Shown here: positions 32,280-42,301 of the stretch, piece by piece
Layout of the letters: each line of letters opens with the position of its first letter
Position numbering within the stretch: position 1 is the first letter of the stretch
Assembly (NCBI GenBank): GCA_024513425.1
Contig: JANEIH010000004.1
Location: 1 to 50,211, forward strand
Direction of reading: 5' to 3'
Source of the DNA: Sulfurimonas sp.
GTDB taxonomy: Bacteria; Campylobacterota; Campylobacteria; Campylobacterales; Sulfurimonadaceae
DNA length: 50,211 nt
The notes under the pieces: model-generated
Seen by the model: only the letters and a program-made list of their open reading frames with translations
Told to the model about the DNA's origin: nothing
Databases searched by the model: none
Translations under genes and position numbers: made by a program

Positions 32280-33347
32280 ATGTTAGCAGATAAACTCACT
32301 CCGTTTATCAACCGCTATAATGAACTTAGCCAACTGCTAAGTTCACCTGATATAACTTCTGATATCAAAAAGATGACAGAGCTCTCAAAAGAACAATCTT
32401 CCCTCTTACCTATCGTTGAAAAAGCAAAAGAGTATAAAGCACTTATTGAAGAGATAGCAGACTCAAAAGAGATGCTTAGTGACCCTGAAATGAGTGATAT
32501 GGCAAAAGAGGAGCTCAAAGAGCTAGAGCCTCATATGCCTAAACTTGAAGAAGAGATTAAAATGCTTATGCTTCCAAAAGATCCAAATGATGAGAGAAAC
32601 ATTATCGTTGAGCTCCGTGCAGGTGCAGGTGGAGATGAAGCAGCTATCTTCGTGGGCGACCTCTTTGGTGCCTATAGTCGCTATGCAGACCTTAAAGGTT
32701 GGAAGATTGAGATTATGAGTACATCACCAAGTGATGCCGGTGGCTATAAAGAAGTGATAGCACTCATTAAAGGTGATCAGGTTTATTCTCGGTTAAAATA
32801 TGAAGGTGGAACACATCGTGTTCAGCGTGTTCCACAAACAGAATCACAAGGTCGTGTTCATACCTCTGCTATTACGGTAGCAGTTATGCCTGAAGTTGAT
32901 GATGTTGAGATTGAGATTAATGAAAATGATCTCAAAATTGATGTTATGCGTTCAAGTGGTTGTGGCGGGCAGTCGGTAAACACTACAGACTCTGCTGTTC
33001 GTATCACACACCTGCCCTCAGGTATCGTTGTAACGAACCAAGATCAAAAATCGCAACACAAAAACAAAGAAAAAGCGATGAAAGTCTTAAAAGCGCGTCT
33101 CTATGATCTACAGATGCAAGAGCAACAGTCTGAAAATGCATCAGAGCGTGCCGCACAGGTAGGAACAGGCGATAGAAGCGGGCGTATCCGAACCTACAAC
33201 TATCCGCAAAATCGCATTAGTGACCATAGAATCAACTTGACACTTTACCGCCTAAATGAGATTATGAGCGGCGGTCTTTTTGATGAGATCGTAGAACCGC
33301 TTATTGCAGATAATCAAGCAAAAGTTGTTGAAGCTGCAGGACTTTAG
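32280..33347 (+). CDS. prfA: Peptide chain release factor 1
   Basis: [12 protein letters not shown] and [19 protein letters not shown] (GGQ). Confidence 0.97.
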   Translation: MLADKLTPFINRYNELSQLLSSPDITSDIKKMTELSKEQSSLLPIVEKAKEYKALIEEIADSKEMLSDPEMSDMAKEELKELEPHMPKLEEEIKMLMLPKDPNDERNIIVELRAGAGGDEAAIFVGDLFGAYSRYADLKGWKIEIMSTSPSDAGGYKEVIALIKGDQVYSRLKYEGGTHRVQRVPQTESQGRVHTSAITVAVMPEVDDVEIEINENDLKIDVMRSSGCGGQSVNTTDSAVRITHLPSGIVVTNQDQKSQHKNKEKAMKVLKARLYDLQMQEQQSENASERAAQVGTGDRSGRIRTYNYPQNRISDHRINLTLYRLNEIMSGGLFDEIVEPLIADNQAKVVEAAGL

Positions 33348-33349
33348 TC
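33336..33349. terminator. Short palindrome over the prfA stop, between convergent prfA and dapF
   Basis: AGGACT-TT-AGTCCT; no strong T-run. Confidence 0.3.
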
Positions 33350-33358
33350 CTCACGCTT

Positions 33359-34117
33359 CTAAACTTCCCACTCCGTCTCAAAAATCTTTTTCACCCATCC
33401 TTTAAAGGTAATTGTTCTCTCATTCATACCAAGATAAAGAGTATCTCCACTTGCTGGATAAACTTCAATATTGTTTTGTACTCTACTCTCTTTGTAGGCT
33501 CTGTAAAAACAAGCTGCCATTCCTGTTCCGCAAGCTAAAGTCTCATCTTCTACACCACGCTCATAGGTTCGCACATAAAGGTTACCATCTTCAACATACA
33601 TTACATTGACATTGGCATTATAGATATAACGAAGTTCACGCGCCTCTTCTATATCAAACGCACTGCTGTTATCTGTAAATCTTACCAAATGAGGAACACC
33701 TGTATTTACGAGCCACCAAGAGTGGCCATTAAACTCTATAGAGTTATTAATTATTTTAGGAGAAGTAAGCTCTGAGAGTACCATACCGATTTTGGGCGTA
33801 TTGTCTGTCACTTCTGCGTGAATAACACCTGCACCTGTGAGAAAATTCATAACCGCAGGTGCAAGATTATTGTTATAAGCATAATGAGCGCAGGCACGAC
33901 TGCCATTACCGCACATATCTGCATGGCTTCCATCGGAGTTGTAAAACTCCCACTCAAAGTTATACTCTGCGTGAGGCACAGCAACAATGAGTCCATCTGC
34001 ACCAATTCCCTTTTGGCGATGACAAAGCTCACGCGCCAAATCATAACGCTCTTCTTTTTTGTTAGCATGAAATATTACAAAATCATTTCCGTTGGCGCTA
34101 TATTTTACTACTCTCAT
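33359..34117 (-). CDS. dapF: Diaminopimelate epimerase
   Basis: ANGNDFVIF, MCGNGSRACAHYA, ETLACGTGMAAC. Confidence 0.97.
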   Translation of the reverse strand: MRVVKYSANGNDFVIFHANKKEERYDLARELCHRQKGIGADGLIVAVPHAEYNFEWEFYNSDGSHADMCGNGSRACAHYAYNNNLAPAVMNFLTGAGVIHAEVTDNTPKIGMVLSELTSPKIINNSIEFNGHSWWLVNTGVPHLVRFTDNSSAFDIEEARELRYIYNANVNVMYVEDGNLYVRTYERGVEDETLACGTGMAACFYRAYKESRVQNNIEVYPASGDTLYLGMNERTITFKGWVKKIFETEWEV

Positions 34118-34127
34118 TTTTTCTCCT

Positions 34128-34724
34128 TTACCTGTTATATATCTTTTTTATCTTCTCTACAAAGTTCTCTACTTCATTTTGCAAGTGTTTAAGATTTTTT
34201 GAGTTATCTATCACCCAAGTTGCACGATCACACTTCTCATCAATCGGTAATTGTGAAGCGATACGCTTGCGTGACTCCTCTTTCGAGTAGCCATTTCGTT
34301 TCATGAAACGCTCCAACTGAATCTCACCGGGGGTATAGACAACAACACTCTCCTTTATTGGATAATTGGCATTTTCAAAAAAAAGAGGAATATCTATAAG
34401 ATAGGGAAATTTAAAGCTGTCTTGTTTTTCACTCTGACGCTCAATCTCTCTTTTTATCTTTGGATGTAGATATGCTTCAAGTATTTTTTTCGCATCTGCG
34501 TGAGAGAAAATGAAAGATCCAAGTTTTGCACGCTCAACCTTTCTTTTGGAGATATACTCATCTCCAAAAGTCTCGCGTACCCACTCTATGGAGTTATCTA
34601 AGATCTTATGAGAGATATTGTCGGCATCAATAACCCGCATTCCATTGAGGGCAAGCAGGGAAGCAACTGTGCTTTTTCCTGTTGCAATAGAGCCGGTCAG
34701 TGCGATGGCATACTCATAAGCCAT
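34128..34724 (-). CDS. coaE: Dephospho-CoA kinase
   Basis: IALTGSIATGKSTVASLLALNG; IDADNISH. Confidence 0.95.
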   Translation of the reverse strand: MAYEYAIALTGSIATGKSTVASLLALNGMRVIDADNISHKILDNSIEWVRETFGDEYISKRKVERAKLGSFIFSHADAKKILEAYLHPKIKREIERQSEKQDSFKFPYLIDIPLFFENANYPIKESVVVYTPGEIQLERFMKRNGYSKEESRKRIASQLPIDEKCDRATWVIDNSKNLKHLQNEVENFVEKIKKIYNR

Positions 34725-35272
34725 TAGTTTTTAATGATACCTTTATATATCTCGCGTACATTATTTCCCATAGCAAATGCAGCAGGATGTATATCTGAGT
34801 TATAGTATTTTAATCCATCAAGCATATCAGCACGCTGTAAGATGATATCTGCTGTTGGATGGTACTCTTTTGAGGCTAAAAGTGCCATCTTACAGTTCCC
34901 GAGATTATATGGCATTACAATTTTTGCATACTTGCCTAAGATGCTCATTAGGTTTCTATTCTCTTCTTCATTTTCAAGTGAACTGATGGAGATAACGACA
35001 AGCCCCGTCTTGTTTAAAATGCGATTGATATGTGCTAAAACTGCCGCGTCTTTTTCAATTTGACAAATTACTACATCATAAGCACCATCTTTTACCTCAC
35101 GCAAAGCATTTGCATCTGCGGAGATTACATCACAACTGATAGCATCAATATGTTTTTGCACTTCGCTTACCAAAGGCACAGCCTCACTGCTAATTATAAG
35201 TATATTATTTGGTTCTTTATGCGTACATAACGGCACATGTACCATCATTTCATTGTATATAAAATCTTTCAT
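34724..35272 (-). CDS. Spermidine synthase-like (class I methyltransferase fold) protein
   Basis: ILIISSEAVPLVSEVQKH...DVISADANALREVKDGAYDVVICQ. Confidence 0.6.
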   Translation of the reverse strand: MKDFIYNEMMVHVPLCTHKEPNNILIISSEAVPLVSEVQKHIDAISCDVISADANALREVKDGAYDVVICQIEKDAAVLAHINRILNKTGLVVISISSLENEEENRNLMSILGKYAKIVMPYNLGNCKMALLASKEYHPTADIILQRADMLDGLKYYNSDIHPAAFAMGNNVREIYKGIIKN

Positions 35273-35295
35273 TATTTCATCATCCTTATGCTTTT

Positions 35296-35374
35296 AACTT
35301 ATCGGTAAAGTAAAATAAGAGGCTCATGGTCGAAGTGAGGATTGTCCTTGTTTTTATTTTACCAATAAGTTTTT
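35296..35374 (+). other. Long-range inverted repeat (structured RNA candidate) in the intergenic region before purM
   Basis: AACTTATCGGTAAA(GTAA)AATAA pairs with TTATTTTACCAATAAGTT followed by T5; inner CTCA/TGAG and AGGA/TCCT arms. Confidence 0.4.
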
Positions 35375-35433
35375 GAAGTCGGAGAAGATTTTATCCACTT
35401 TTGGATTAATTTTACTTAATTATAGATATAATT

Positions 35434-35471
35434 GCAACAAATTAATACCTATCTCAGTTGTTGCCTGAGAT
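35434..35471 (+). promoter_or_regulatory. Interleaved inverted repeats in the purM leader (possible bistable or pseudoknot RNA)
   Basis: GCAACAA (35434-35440)/TTGTTGC (35458-35464) interleaved with ATCTCAG (35451-35457)/CTGAGAT (35465-35471). Confidence 0.45.
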
Positions 35472-35515
35472 TGTTACAAAAAATGTGATTTACCACAAAA
35501 TTTGGAGTCTGAGTT

Positions 35516-36514
35516 ATGAATCAAATTTCTTATAAAGATGCCGGCGTTGATATTGATGCGGGAAACAGCTTTGTTGAAAATATAAAACCTTTAGTAAAAA
35601 GTACAAAAATCTCCGGTGTTCTTGGTGGGATTGGTTCATTTGCAGGTGCATTTGAGCTTCCAAGCGGATTTAAAGAGCCGGTAATGCTTGCGGCAACGGA
35701 TGGTGTTGGTACAAAGCTTAAACTCGCAATTGATAGCGGTATTCACAATAGTGTGGGAATAGACCTTGTTGCAATGTGTGTCAATGACCTTATCTGTAAC
35801 TTTGGGACTCCTAGCTTCTTTCTTGATTACTATGCAACAGGTAAACTTGATGTAGATGTTGCTACAAATGTAGTAGCAGGTATCGCTGAGGGTTGCGTGA
35901 GAAGTGAATGCGCACTTATCGGCGGTGAGACAGCTGAGATGCCGGGAATGTACTCCGAGGATGATTATGACCTTGCAGGTTTTGCAGTAGGTGTAGCAGA
36001 AAAGAGCGAAATGGATAGAGTAAGCTTGGTACAAGCTAGACATAAACTTATAGCGTTGCCATCTTCGGGTCTGCACTCAAACGGTTTTTCTCTTGCACGC
36101 AAAGTTCTTTTTGAAAAAATGGGTATGAAGTTTGATGATGAATTTAATGGCAAACCCTTAATAGAGACTCTGCTACAACCAACAAATATCTATGTAAAGA
36201 CATTTAAAGCACTAAAAGGTGAGATAGTAGCAATGGCACATATAACAGGTGGCGGAATTGTAGAAAATCTTCCGCGTGTTTTACCTGAAAATCTAATGGC
36301 AGAAGTACGGCGTGACGCTATTGAAGTATTGCCTATCTTTGAGCTTATGGGTGAGCATATAGCACGCGATGAGATGTTTCGAGCATTCAATATGGGTGTC
36401 GGTATGATTTTAGTCGTAGAAGATGTAAATGTAGAAAAAGTTTTAGCAACAGCAAAAGACTCTTATCTTATAGGTGAAATTAAAGAGGGCGTCCGTGAAG
36501 TGAAAATGGTATAA
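35516..36514 (+). CDS. purM: Phosphoribosylformylglycinamidine cyclo-ligase
   Basis: ISYKDAGVDIDAGN, GVGTKLKLA, GGETAEMPGMY, HITGGGIVENLPR. Confidence 0.97.
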   Translation: MNQISYKDAGVDIDAGNSFVENIKPLVKSTKISGVLGGIGSFAGAFELPSGFKEPVMLAATDGVGTKLKLAIDSGIHNSVGIDLVAMCVNDLICNFGTPSFFLDYYATGKLDVDVATNVVAGIAEGCVRSECALIGGETAEMPGMYSEDDYDLAGFAVGVAEKSEMDRVSLVQARHKLIALPSSGLHSNGFSLARKVLFEKMGMKFDDEFNGKPLIETLLQPTNIYVKTFKALKGEIVAMAHITGGGIVENLPRVLPENLMAEVRRDAIEVLPIFELMGEHIARDEMFRAFNMGVGMILVVEDVNVEKVLATAKDSYLIGEIKEGVREVKMV

Positions 36515-36616
36515 AATCAATAAATACAGCCTTATAGATTATAGGGTAAGTATGTTTGATAAAGCCACAGATAGAGACGGGAGATCAAAAAAACTTTAAA
36601 TTTATAGTTTTATATT

Positions 36617-36658
36617 TTGACCCGAGTCAAATTTTTAGACTTTTTATTATATTACTAT
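36617..36658 (+). promoter_or_regulatory. Crp/Fnr-type site (TTGACCCGAGTCAA) plus -10 (TACTAT) upstream of nosZ
   Basis: Perfect 5-N4-5 dyad 36617-36630; TACTAT 36653-36658, spacing fits a site centred near -41.5. Confidence 0.65.
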
Positions 36659-36686
36659 TTTCTTATCATTTGAGGAAAACTCTAAA

Positions 36687-39308
36687 ATGAAAAAGAAGGA
36701 GAATAAAATGTCTAGTCATTTAAGTAAACTGGCTTCGCTTATTGTTGGAGTGTCTCTAGCGGCAACAGTTGCATCTGCTGCTACTGGGGGAGAGTTACAA
36801 AAAGTAATGAAAGCAAGAGGACTTACCGAGCACGATGTAATTCGTGCTGCAAAAACTTATACGCCATCAGGCGGGAGAGATGAGTTTATTGTATTTAGTT
36901 CCGGTGGGCAAAGTGGACAGATGATTGTTTACGGCGTTCCAACTATGAGACTTTTAAAGTATATCGCTGTATTTACGCCGGAACCATGGCAGGGATACGG
37001 ATATGATGAAGATTCTAAAAAGGTTTTACGCCAAGGTAACATTCGTGGGCGTGAAATAAACTGGGGAGATACACACCACCCTGGACTATCTGAGAAAGAT
37101 GGAAAATATGACGGAAAATGGTTGGCAATCAACGATAAAGCTAATCCTCGTATTGCTATTATTGATTTGCATGACTTTGAAACAAAACAGATTGTTGTCA
37201 ATCCGGTTTTCAAATCAGAACATGGCGGTTCATTCTTTACTCCTAATTCTGAGTATATTATTGAGGCATGCCAATATGCTGCGCCATTTGACAATAATTA
37301 CCATCCAATTGAAGAGTATAAAGAGACATACCGTGGGGGTATAACTCTATGGAAATTTGATAGTAAAAAAGGACGCATTAAGCCAAAAGAGTCTTTTGTG
37401 CTTGAACTGCCTCCATATATGCAGGATTTAAGTGATGCGGGTAAAGGTGCCTCTTATGGTTGGGGCTTTACAAACTCATTTAACTCGGAGATGTACACAG
37501 GTGGTATCGAAGTCGGTATGCCTCCGTTTGAAGCAGGTATGTCAAGAAATGATACCGACTTCTTGCATGTGTATAACTGGAAAAAACTAGCGCAACTTGC
37601 TAAAGATAAAAAGAACTATAAAATGGTTAATGGAATTAGAGTAATTCCAATAGATGTGGCAGTAAAAAACAACTCTCTTTTCTTGATTCCAGAGCCAAAG
37701 TCACCGCACGGTGTTGATGTTTCACCAGATGGTGAGTATATTACAGTTTGCGGTAAGCTAGATACACATGCTTCAGTTTATAAATGGAGTAAAATCAAAA
37801 AGCTTATTAAAAATAAAGAGTATGTCGGTAAAGATCTGTATGGAATTCCAATTCTCGATATGAAAAAATCGCTTCATGGTCAAGTAGAGTTGGGGCTTGG
37901 GCCACTGCATAACCAATACTCAAATGTTGATGGTGAGATCTATACCTCACTTTATGTTGATTCACAAATCGTAAAATGGAACTATAAAACACTTAAAGTT
38001 TTAGATAAGGTGAATGTTCACTACAATGTTGGACACCTCTGTGGAATGGAGGGAAAATCTGCTGACCCACAAGGTAAATATATTATCTCTTTAAATAAAC
38101 TTGCCATTGACAGATTTGATCCTGTCGGACCACTACATCCACAAAATCACCAGTTGATTGATATAAGCGGTAAAAAGATGGATCTGCTTGTTGATATGCC
38201 ATTACCATTAGGCGAACCACACCAAGCAGTAGCTATTCGTGCAAGCAAACTCCATCCTGCAGTTCGCTATAAAATGGGTACAAATACAAAAACCGGTAAA
38301 CCGCATATCGGTAAAACGTTGGCAGGTCAAGAGAGAATTGTTAAAAAAGGTAACAAAGTAACTATTTATGCAACACTTGTAAGATCTCATATTAATCCTG
38401 AGAGAATCACAGTGAATAAAGGCGATATTGTAACTATTTATTTAACAAATCTTGAGCGTGCACAAGATGAGACACATGGTTTTACGATTGATAACTTTGA
38501 TCTTCACGCATCGCTTGAACCGGGAGAGACTGCCGAGTTGAAATTTAAAGCAGATATAGAAGGTGTATTTCCTTACTACTGTACAGAGTTCTGTTCTGCG
38601 CTTCACTTGGAGATGATGGGTTACCTTATGGTTAAAGACCCTAATAAAAAATATGTAAGTGCACAAAAATTAAAAATGAAAAAGATGTCAAAAGCTGAGT
38701 TGGAAGCTGAGTATAAAAAAACTGTTGCGGTAAATAATGCGACAGATACGGTTATTCAGTCTGTTGTGAAATTCTTAAAAGAGAATCACTATGAAAAATA
38801 CCCAACAGTAAAAGCACTAGTAGTTGATGCACTTGATCAATATGGAAAAATTCCAGGACAGAAGAAAAAATCTGATGCGGCTATAAAAGCTGGTGATTAT
38901 GAAAAAGCTATTTTGTTTGAAAATATGATCTGGCAATATATGGTTAAAACTGCGGATGTCGGTATTCGTGCTAAAGATCTTCTTGTGAAAAAAGTCGCAA
39001 CACCTCAATCTTCTGCTGCAGCAGCCGGCGAGAGAGCATTTGGTGAAGGTGGATGTGGTGGATGTCATGTAATCGGTAAAGTTTCATCAGGCCCTGACTT
39101 AACAGGTGTTCTTATGAGACATGAAAATGCAGAAAAATGGGTAAAAGATTTTATTATGAACCCAGCATCTAAATATAAAGATCCATATATTAAAAGTATG
39201 ATTGATTATTTTAATCTAAAAATGCCTAATCAACATATGAGTGAAGAAGAGGTGAAAAATATCATCCAATACCTTAAATGGGTCGATAAAAATGCTAACT
39301 TATTCTAA
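36687..39308 (+). CDS. nosZ: Nitrous oxide reductase, clade II type with C-terminal cytochrome c domain
   Basis: CuA motif YYCTEFCSALHLEMMGY; C-terminal haem motif GGCGGCH; Sec-type signal peptide. Confidence 0.95.
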   Translation: MKKKENKMSSHLSKLASLIVGVSLAATVASAATGGELQKVMKARGLTEHDVIRAAKTYTPSGGRDEFIVFSSGGQSGQMIVYGVPTMRLLKYIAVFTPEPWQGYGYDEDSKKVLRQGNIRGREINWGDTHHPGLSEKDGKYDGKWLAINDKANPRIAIIDLHDFETKQIVVNPVFKSEHGGSFFTPNSEYIIEACQYAAPFDNNYHPIEEYKETYRGGITLWKFDSKKGRIKPKESFVLELPPYMQDLSDAGKGASYGWGFTNSFNSEMYTGGIEVGMPPFEAGMSRNDTDFLHVYNWKKLAQLAKDKKNYKMVNGIRVIPIDVAVKNNSLFLIPEPKSPHGVDVSPDGEYITVCGKLDTHASVYKWSKIKKLIKNKEYVGKDLYGIPILDMKKSLHGQVELGLGPLHNQYSNVDGEIYTSLYVDSQIVKWNYKTLKVLDKVNVHYNVGHLCGMEGKSADPQGKYIISLNKLAIDRFDPVGPLHPQNHQLIDISGKKMDLLVDMPLPLGEPHQAVAIRASKLHPAVRYKMGTNTKTGKPHIGKTLAGQERIVKKGNKVTIYATLVRSHINPERITVNKGDIVTIYLTNLERAQDETHGFTIDNFDLHASLEPGETAELKFKADIEGVFPYYCTEFCSALHLEMMGYLMVKDPNKKYVSAQKLKMKKMSKAELEAEYKKTVAVNNATDTVIQSVVKFLKENHYEKYPTVKALVVDALDQYGKIPGQKKKSDAAIKAGDYEKAILFENMIWQYMVKTADVGIRAKDLLVKKVATPQSSAAAAGERAFGEGGCGGCHVIGKVSSGPDLTGVLMRHENAEKWVKDFIMNPASKYKDPYIKSMIDYFNLKMPNQHMSEEEVKNIIQYLKWVDKNANLF

Positions 39309-39337
39309 AATAGAGTAAGGTTCTACTTCTTTTACAC

Positions 39338-39362
39338 GGGGGAGGGCTCCCCCTCCTTTCTT
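39338..39362 (+). terminator. Intrinsic terminator/attenuator after nosZ
   Basis: GGAGGG-CTCC-CCCTCC stem followed by TTTCTTGTT. Confidence 0.7.
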
Positions 39363-39370
39363 GTTATATA

Positions 39371-39412
39371 TTGATATATATCATTAATTTTCATACAGAC
39401 TTTCGATACAAT
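39371..39412 (+). promoter_or_regulatory. Fnr-type site (TTGATATATATCAT) plus -10 (TACAAT) upstream of nosB
   Basis: TTGAT-N4-ATCAT at 39371-39384; TACAAT 39407-39412, same spacing as at nosZ. Confidence 0.6.
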
Positions 39413-39525
39413 GATTTTAGTCTGTAATTAACTTTACGACCTAACTTTCACACCATAGAAATAGTGGCTAAAAGTCATCAAACTCTGTACGATAGTTAAG
39501 TTTATAATTAATACAAGGAAACACT

Positions 39526-40314
39526 ATGCACCCTAGTTTAATCAAAGCTAAAATTTTTGCTACTTTAGCTCTGCTCATTTTAACATTTTCGTTTACACTG
39601 CCTATGATCGCATTTCATGGAACATTAAACAAAATAGATGCAGAGAAATTTGATGAAATCTCACTGTTTAGCAAAACAGTTTGGAATCTCTATAATCAAG
39701 GAAGATACAAGAGTGTTACTGTACCAAAAGAGGCTCATAATAATTTAGAAAAGATGATAGAGAGTGCCTCTGAGATTGGTGTAGCGTCACTGCCGATTTG
39801 GGCTGTGTCACTTGAGGCGCCAAACTATCCAAAAGAGGCTTTTCCACAGGGAATTCCTGTCTATTTTCATTTTGACGGTTACAGTGGAGAGGTTCATGAG
39901 ATGAATACAATCAATCACTATGTTGGCATGGATCCAATGTGGATTGGTGGTCATTTTGAGCGTGCTATCGGTATCTATGCACTTCTGCTTCTCTCTTTGG
40001 GGATTGTTTTATTCATTGCATATGATCAAAAATATTTGAACTATAGTATGCTTATTCCTGCTCTATTGCCACTTGCTTTTATAGCCGATTACTCCTATTG
40101 GCTCTATTGGTTTGGACATAATTTGCATGATTGGGGAGCCTTTAAGATAAAACCTTTTATGCCTACTGTTTTTGGAGATGGAAAAATCGCACAATTTACA
40201 ACACACTCCTATCCAACAATTGGTTTTTATATGCTTGTAGCGGTCAGTTTGCTTAGCATCCTTGCATTTTTCGCAAAACAAAAAGCGTTTAAAGAGTTGG
40301 AAGCAGAGAGATAA
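39526..40314 (+). CDS. nosB: Nos cluster membrane protein NosB-like
   Basis: Polytopic membrane protein directly after nosZ and before nosD, in the order known for Campylobacterota nos clusters. Confidence 0.75.
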   Translation: MHPSLIKAKIFATLALLILTFSFTLPMIAFHGTLNKIDAEKFDEISLFSKTVWNLYNQGRYKSVTVPKEAHNNLEKMIESASEIGVASLPIWAVSLEAPNYPKEAFPQGIPVYFHFDGYSGEVHEMNTINHYVGMDPMWIGGHFERAIGIYALLLLSLGIVLFIAYDQKYLNYSMLIPALLPLAFIADYSYWLYWFGHNLHDWGAFKIKPFMPTVFGDGKIAQFTTHSYPTIGFYMLVAVSLLSILAFFAKQKAFKELEAER

Positions 40315-40315
40315 G

Positions 40316-41536
40316 ATGAGATTTTTAGCACTTGCATTTTCACTTCTTATTGTTACGACATTAAGCGCAAAGAATGTACTGCAAGATGCTATTGACAGAG
40401 CGCCGGAAGGCTCTATTTTAAAACTTCCTGCCGGAGTCTATAAAGGTTCCATAGTCATAGATAAGCCCCTCTCTATTATTGGTAAGGGTGAGGGAGTCAT
40501 TATTGATGGTGAGGATAAGGGCACGGTTATAAAGGTGAGAAGTTCTTATGTGACATTAAAGAACTTAAAGATTATAAACAGCGGTGACAGACATGAGAGA
40601 GTTGATGCTGCAATCTCTGTTAGTGATGCTTCACAATGTGAGATAAGCCATTGTACTATTGATGATTGTCTTTTTGGTATTGATATGCAGATGGTGCATA
40701 ACTCTTTAATAGCCGATAATTATATCAGCTCAAAAGATGTAGCTCTTGGTCTGCGTGGAGATGGTCTTCGTTTGTGGTACTCCAACGATAATATCATTAG
40801 AGCTAACTCATTAGTAAAATCACGCGATATGGTTGTTTGGTATTCACATGGCAATGAGATAGTGGATAATTATGGCAAAAACAACAGATACTCTTTGCAT
40901 TTTATGTATGCAGGAAAAAACCTGATAAAAAATAACAAGTATGAGCTAAACTCCGTAGGTATCTTCTTTATGTATTCGCAAGACTCTATTGCAATCGGCA
41001 ATGTCATTAAGAGTTCTCAGGGTGCAACGGGAATGGGCATAGGTCTCAAAGATGTCTCAAACTTTACGATCAAAGACAACACGGTTTTGTACTGTGCGCA
41101 GGGGATCTATATTGATAGAAGCCCTTTTGAGCCGGGCACCCATAACGAGATAGAGAACAATAAGATTTTATATAATTCAGAAGCGATTCATTTTCACTCA
41201 TTGAGTGAAAACAATATTATAAAGAACAATATCATTGCCGGGAATATTGAAGATATTGTCAATGACAGTAGAGGCTCACAAACAAATGAGAATGAGATAA
41301 CTTCCAATTACTGGGATAATTATGAGGGCTTTGATAAAAACGGTGACGGTATTGGTGATACGCCACATAAGGTCTATCAGTATGCAGACCGGTTGTGGAT
41401 GTATGATTCGAATGTAAAGTTTTTTTATGGTTCACCGGTGATTTCTCTGCTTAATTTTTTAGCAAAATTGGCACCGTTTACAAAACCACTCTTTTTGATG
41501 GAAGATGATAAACCGCGTGTGAGTAAAATATTTTAG
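40316..41536 (+). CDS. nosD: Copper-maturation periplasmic beta-helix protein NosD
   Basis: Signal peptide; repeated NTI/NNI beta-helix turns; NYWDNYEGFDKNGDGIGDTPHKVYQYADRLW. Confidence 0.92.
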   Translation: MRFLALAFSLLIVTTLSAKNVLQDAIDRAPEGSILKLPAGVYKGSIVIDKPLSIIGKGEGVIIDGEDKGTVIKVRSSYVTLKNLKIINSGDRHERVDAAISVSDASQCEISHCTIDDCLFGIDMQMVHNSLIADNYISSKDVALGLRGDGLRLWYSNDNIIRANSLVKSRDMVVWYSHGNEIVDNYGKNNRYSLHFMYAGKNLIKNNKYELNSVGIFFMYSQDSIAIGNVIKSSQGATGMGIGLKDVSNFTIKDNTVLYCAQGIYIDRSPFEPGTHNEIENNKILYNSEAIHFHSLSENNIIKNNIIAGNIEDIVNDSRGSQTNENEITSNYWDNYEGFDKNGDGIGDTPHKVYQYADRLWMYDSNVKFFYGSPVISLLNFLAKLAPFTKPLFLMEDDKPRVSKIF

Positions 41537-41551
41537 AGAAGGGAAAATAGT

Positions 41552-42292
41552 ATGGCAAAAAAAGTACAAACTGATAGAAGAGAGTTTATCAAGTACTCTA
41601 CTTTGGGAATACTAGGAGTTGCATTAGGAGGTGGTGTTGTATTTAGCCCCTATGCATTTCATGCTGAAAATAGATTGCGACCGCCCGGAGCAGTACCTGA
41701 AAAAGAGTTTTTAGCACTCTGTATTAAGTGTGGACAATGCCTTCAGGTGTGTCCTTATCACTCTATTAAACTTGCAGATATTGGACAAGGGCATGGCGTC
41801 GGTACGCCTTATATTGATGCAACAAAGCGAGGCTGTTACGCATGTAATGCCGTACCATGTGTTTTAGCATGCCCTAGTGGAGCTTTGGATCATAGTTGTG
41901 AAAAAGCAGAAGATATTCAGATGGGTATAGCTGTTTTAGAGTTCCCTGATAAATGCCTAGCGATGAGCAATATGCCTGTTCCTGATGACTATCTTGAGTC
42001 GATGAAGGAGTTTACAGAGTCTGTTAACAATGTAACAGAATTAGAGCTGCAACTGCTTGATAGAATGCGTGGATATGAGGGAAAAGCCTGTACGCTCTGT
42101 GCCGATATCTGTCCTGTTCCAAATCCTTTGAGTGCTATCTCTATGGTTAGAGATAGTGGCGGTGGAAACAAACCGGAGATTTATGATGGCTGTATTGGTT
42201 GTGGTGCGTGTGAAGAGATATGTCCGACACAGACACCCTCAATCGTTGTAAAATCACGAGTAACATACGAAGAGTATTACAATAAAGCATAG
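41552..42292 (+). CDS. nosG: NapG-like ferredoxin NosG
   Basis: TAT-like DRREFIKYSTLG; multiple CxxCxxCxxxC 4Fe-4S motifs. Confidence 0.88.
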   Translation: MAKKVQTDRREFIKYSTLGILGVALGGGVVFSPYAFHAENRLRPPGAVPEKEFLALCIKCGQCLQVCPYHSIKLADIGQGHGVGTPYIDATKRGCYACNAVPCVLACPSGALDHSCEKAEDIQMGIAVLEFPDKCLAMSNMPVPDDYLESMKEFTESVNNVTELELQLLDRMRGYEGKACTLCADICPVPNPLSAISMVRDSGGGNKPEIYDGCIGCGACEEICPTQTPSIVVKSRVTYEEYYNKA

Positions 42293-42301
42293 GAAATAAA
42301 A

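Noticed and set aside
35636-36076. 146-aa minus-strand ORF opposite purM
   Set aside because: Antisense shadow ORF with no start context or motif
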